A stretch of DNA of 64,000 bases. Source: Chaenocephalus aceratus (lineage: Eukaryota > Chordata > Actinopteri > Perciformes > Channichthyidae). Within the stretch, counting starts at the first letter, position 1. Each line of letters starts with the position of its first letter. The translations under genes were made by a program, and so were the position numbers. The DNA lies in the NCBI GenBank assembly GCA_023974075.1, contig CM043788.1, positions 31,711,054-31,775,053 of the forward strand. The letters run 5' to 3'. A model generated the notes under the pieces. The model worked only from the letters and a program-made list of their open reading frames with translations. It was not told the origin of the DNA and did no database searches. Below are positions 47,001 to 64,000 of the stretch, one piece after another.

Positions 47001-49252
47001 TGCTTACATGTTGCCATATTCATATGATAAATTATAATTGATCAAATCAACACAGTAATATGTAGCCATCCACTCTTCCAGTTTAACAAAGCTGTACACA
47101 TTACACAGAAGGGAAGAAAAATCCAGTCATGCTCATGTGGGAAACAGAACATAACACTTTCTGTCCTGAAAACACTGATATAATCCAAGCGTCAATCACC
47201 AAAACACAAAGAAGCCATTAGGTTTCACACTATACGTGTTTGAAAACAGATGATGTAGTCACAGGTTATGTAATGTCCCTTTAACTGTTGTACTGGAACA
47301 TGTGACCATCTATGAAGTAGTGATTGAGTTCCTTTGAGCATTTCATGTGGCTGTAAAGCATGACAAGGCCATGATGTGCTGGATCCTGGAAGCATTGGTC
47401 ACATTGCCAGGTGCTCCTCTCTCAATTCAGGTCAGCGCTAATGTGGGTCGGGCAGGGGAATTGGTGCGAGAACACTTGAATGTCCATCAATATGCTTTTA
47501 CTCACTGGAGAGAGACATGGTGAAAACTCCTGTAGAATCAAACAGAAAGGGGGAATGTGATGAAGAGCGTGTTATCGCAGAGAGAGAAGGCCCCACTGTG
47601 TGAATGACAAGCCTCGGAGCGGCAGGAGGACATTGCATGCCACACTGACCACTCTCTCTCTGGTAGGGAGCTTACTGCCAAGATATGGCAAACCCTGTGG
47701 TGCTTTCCCAGGGAGAACACACGCACAACATTGGTGGACTTCAAAGCTCTTGTCAAGCTACTTTAACCTCATCCCTCCTCTCCGTACATAACCCTAACCC
47801 CTCACCTTTGTTTTCACTCCCAGAGTTCAAAGCATCCTGTGCCAGGTCAGGTATTTCTAATTGCCCTTGTGCCCTGTGGGCTGGAGGAGCTTCGGAGGGC
47901 AGGCTGTGAACCGTAGGTGTGACACGGCAGATGGAAGGAGCCGTGGGAGACTTTGGTGAATCTTCCAGTCCTACGGTGAGTCCCCTGGGCTGGAGGTGGA
48001 AAGTGGCCGCGGTAATTAATCCATTTTCACTGCTTTTTTTCCTCAGAAAATTGAGCCTCGCGGGAAGAGTGTTCACTGAAGGACACAAACACCACATTTC
48101 TTTCAGTCTTTTTTTTTTGCCCTGTTTCATGGTGGGTGAAGGAGGACGTGAGGTTGTGTAAGAGCTGGAAGGTAAGGTATTAGCACAGATCCGTGTTAAT
48201 GGAGGTCATAGGAATAACGTTTCAGAAGAATAAACTGAGGAAAAGTCAACATATTTGTAATGCATGGCTTAACTTTAGTAGATGTTATTCATGCCAAGTA
48301 ACACTGCAATGCATAAAAGATTCCAAGAGGGAATGGAAAGGATAATCTCCTCAGAGAAAGTATTTGATGGATGTGGTCTTCTGCCTCTGTCTTCAACTAG
48401 GCTTCAACATTGTGTTGCTTTCATTGTGATGCGGTTGAAATGTGCAAATCAAGTTTTTTTGGAGCACACCATCTTCAATCTTCTGTACCCACAAGCAGTT
48501 CTGTCATCACAGAAAACCCCAGAAATTGGTTGAAATAATCACATTTTTCCTCCCCCTCCTGGCGATTCCCCTTATAAAATCTGCTCATATATCAGAGGTT
48601 GCACAGAAATGTCCATGTTGCATCATAATGAAAACATTAGATCAAAGGAAGGAACTCTTTCAAATCTGTCTCTATAGATTAGCAGTGTAACAGCAAGTAT
48701 TAATTCACAGATGTACAAGTGTGTGCAAGGCACAGCATTAAGCTCTGAAAGGCCAGGTGCACAGCAAAGTAACTCAAGCACATACACAGGGAAAATGCAT
48801 TTTATTTATAAATATTCATTTTCAGCAGCTGTTAAGAAAGAATAAGTATAAACATTTGGACTTTACCAGTGTTATCTTCCTTGAAGCGAAGCGACCTTGG
48901 GTCAAAAGGGCAAAGGTTAAGGCAGTAAAACAAGAAATGTCTATGAGTTTAACTGAGCATTTTAGTTCAGCCTTGATGGAATTTCACCTTTGACTTGATA
49001 TTTCTCTTCCCTTATATAACACATTTTAAATGAATATGAAAACATCTCTCTTTATCAAAGATGTCCCTTGTCATGTTCCTCTGGGATAAGGGGTTAGCTC
49101 TTGTGAAAAACACATTTAATTTCTAAGTGTATTTATGTAAAGCAGTTGGACAGGGGATTGTATTATATGAAGGATAGAGTGGGCTAACATTGATATAACC
49201 GACTTATCAAGGAAATTATGTTTCACTCTCACCTGCCTGTCTGAAAATACTT
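44099..49252. other. Single-copy-like sequence without recognised exons
   Basis: The region next to the assembly gap should lie within or downstream of adgrl4. I looked for transmembrane helix 3-7 exons on the minus strand and found none. Confidence 0.45.
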
Positions 49253-49352
49253 NNNNNNNNNNNNNNNNNNNNNNNNNNNNNNNNNNNNNNNNNNNNNNNN
49301 NNNNNNNNNNNNNNNNNNNNNNNNNNNNNNNNNNNNNNNNNNNNNNNNNNNN
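49253..49352. other. Assembly gap (100 N)
   Basis: Exactly 100 unknown bases, a placeholder size. It falls in the adgrl4 region where exons for later helices are expected. Confidence 0.99.
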
Positions 49353-49734
49353 ATGTGAGAAAGTTCAGTTATTTCGTTAAGTAATGTCCGTTAGCACACA
49401 CTGTGTTTGCTTGTTCAGCCTAATGCATGTGATTTATTGCTAATTTTAAATTATTTGGATGTCAAAAAAGCCTTTAGAGGAATTTAACCTCGATGTTCAC
49501 TTTGTTTTATGGGGTTTTATATTATATTTCATATTTTATATTGTTGCATCGACTCAGTTGTCTTGTGTCTTACCTGTCAGAGAGAAACCATTATTTATAT
49601 TTAATGGTTAATGATCATACATTTGACCTCCTTGTGTCTTTTTACCTGATCAAATGTTATATTTTGCTGCTTGTACCTTTTAAAGTTCTTAACAAATAAT
49701 CTGAGGGGAATTTCTTGTTGTTTGTTTTTAACTT

Positions 49735-49802
49735 GTGATGTGCCATTTTGTAAAGCACTTTGAGCTGCATGTGTTGTATGAAAAGTGCTATATAAATAAA
49801 GC

Positions 49803-49835
<33 letters not shown>
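49735..49835 (+). repeat. Retroposon tail with TTA repeats
   Basis: GTAAAGCACTTTGAGCTGCA followed by GTGCTATATAAATAAAGC and a TTA array: the common fish LINE/SINE 3' end. Confidence 0.75.
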
Positions 49836-49837
<2 letters not shown>

Positions 49838-50042
49838 ATGAACAGAAATGATCTCTTGTTACAGTAAAAAGGCAAGTTAAAGTCTAAGTGAGAGGAGTGT
49901 GCTACTGTATGTCCTCTGATGTACTATTACAACTCAAATGGGGGTTAACAGGCTTAATGAAATCTCTGAGTAGTGGCTCACATCTGCACACACACACTAA
50001 CAGGATATTTCCTTTGTTTCCCCGGGTTCATCCGCAGCTCAC

Positions 50043-63051
<13,009 letters not shown>

Positions 63052-63139
63052 TGGGGACTTGAGCAAAGACTCCATACTTGCGCTGGTCTCGATTCTACTT
63101 TTAGCACAGACTGCGGTGGGCTGGCTAGTGACGTAGTCC

Positions 63140-64000
63140 ATTTCCTTGCATCAGTTTTCCTGTTTCCCTAAACCTGGCCCTTCCTGTCTTGATTTTTAAT
63201 CTGCTTTGAAAAACATGCAGCACGGTCCCTTGACTAAACTGCTCCAACGCAAAGCACCAAACAACAATTGGTCCAACTATACATCCAATATAAAAAATGT
63301 TTGAGCCGTGGTAAGCCACTTTTTTGTTTTACTGTTGACAAAGTGACCTGTCGCCATTTTGGAAGACTCCACGCCATTGTTCTCACTTGAACACGTACAG
63401 TAGGGCTGTGTAAACACAGGCCAAAACAACACCGACTAACTCCACGGAAGGACTACCCCCTCCCTTCCGCAAAGGACTGTACACAAATTCACACATACAT
63501 TCCTGCGCTGTGTGTCTTCCAGTGACCATTTCCATGTTCTTCAGACAGAGATCAAATATCTTCAAGTCTTACAGGCTGAAATATATTGGGAATGTGTGTG
63601 TCTCACTGCTGTTATTAATATTATAAACAACTAGATATGCCTTGGGGCATACACAGAAATGTTGACTTGATTTTGTTCAGTTAAATGAAAATAAAATAAA
63701 GTGAAACTAACACTGGAAACTATTTAATGTCTGGTCTGAACAATAGCACAATTATTTTTTAGATTCAGTCTTGTTTTAATTGCATTTTAAACTGTCTGAT
63801 CATAAACCGTGCTCTATTGAAGATACCATATGCCTTTTAGAAAGTTGTTGAAACATCAGTTTTAATGGATACAATATGTTAAAACAGCAGTTTGTCATTG
63901 TTCACTTTTCTATGCACAGTGCCCAAAAGACTGGCTGAAGTAACAGTAGTGTAATATATGCTTATATAAACAGCATTGGAGGGACCTTTGTGCTGCAGTT
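63140..64000 (-). promoter_or_regulatory. adgrl4 upstream region with ETS-like sites
   Basis: The sequence upstream of the first coding exon has several GGAA cores on the minus strand within 60 bp: GACAGGAAGGGCC at about 63,178-63,190 and AACAGGAAAACTG at about 63,152-63,164. ETS sites are expected for an endothelial gene. No TATA box or CpG cluster was evident; the transcription start is unknown. Confidence 0.35.

Overview
This window looks like nuclear DNA from a ray-finned fish, most likely a spiny-rayed teleost. The coding part is one intron-rich vertebrate receptor gene on the minus strand. The rest is dominated by transposon families common in fish: hAT, Tc1, Rex3/RTE-like LINE, Ty3/Gypsy, BEL/Pao and an endogenous retrovirus. 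Very long TG/CA microsatellites fit the same picture. No bacterial-type genes, rRNA, tRNA genes or CRISPR arrays were seen.

Layout. 1-11,740 is a patchwork of DNA transposons: a MITE, a LINE tail, a cluster of a 1-kb inverted-repeat family (called T here), a hAT element with a perfect 8-bp target duplication inside one T copy, other hAT remnants, two minisatellites and an almost complete but frameshifted Tc1 element. 11,744-25,778 is a 14-kb composite block bounded by the same 8 bases on both sides. It starts with the tip of a T element and ends with the tip of a different hAT-like element (H). Inside it lie a hAT element (13,486-14,948), a Rex3/RTE-like LINE with an open endonuclease-reverse transcriptase frame (15,222-18,164), a copy of the repeat family the block itself sits in, and a very young LTR retroelement (19,513-24,138). 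27,209-39,100 is a nested wreck: a Gypsy LTR, then an endogenous retrovirus (gag, protease, reverse transcriptase, env and 3' LTR, all minus strand) split by a BEL/Pao element that is itself split by other repeats. 39,100-49,252 is mostly single-copy-looking sequence with a BPTF-like pseudogene fragment and a SINE-like tandem pair; an assembly gap follows.

The host gene. Ten internal exons plus a likely first exon between 50,043 and 63,051 (minus) encode the N-terminal 535 codons of Adgrl4 (ELTD1), an endothelial adhesion GPCR: signal peptide, three EGF-like modules, GAIN domain, GPS autoproteolysis site and the first two transmembrane helices. All splice phases agree. Exons for helices 3-7 are not visible and lie in the gap or further left.

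Most notable: the LTR element at 19,513-24,138. Its two 399-bp LTRs look identical and it has a 5-bp target duplication and a polypurine tract, but it has no recognisable gag or pol. It carries one long sense-strand ORF (1,188 codons, starting 3 bases inside the 5' LTR) with a unique N-terminal domain followed by stacked Pro/Val/Ala-rich tandem repeats.
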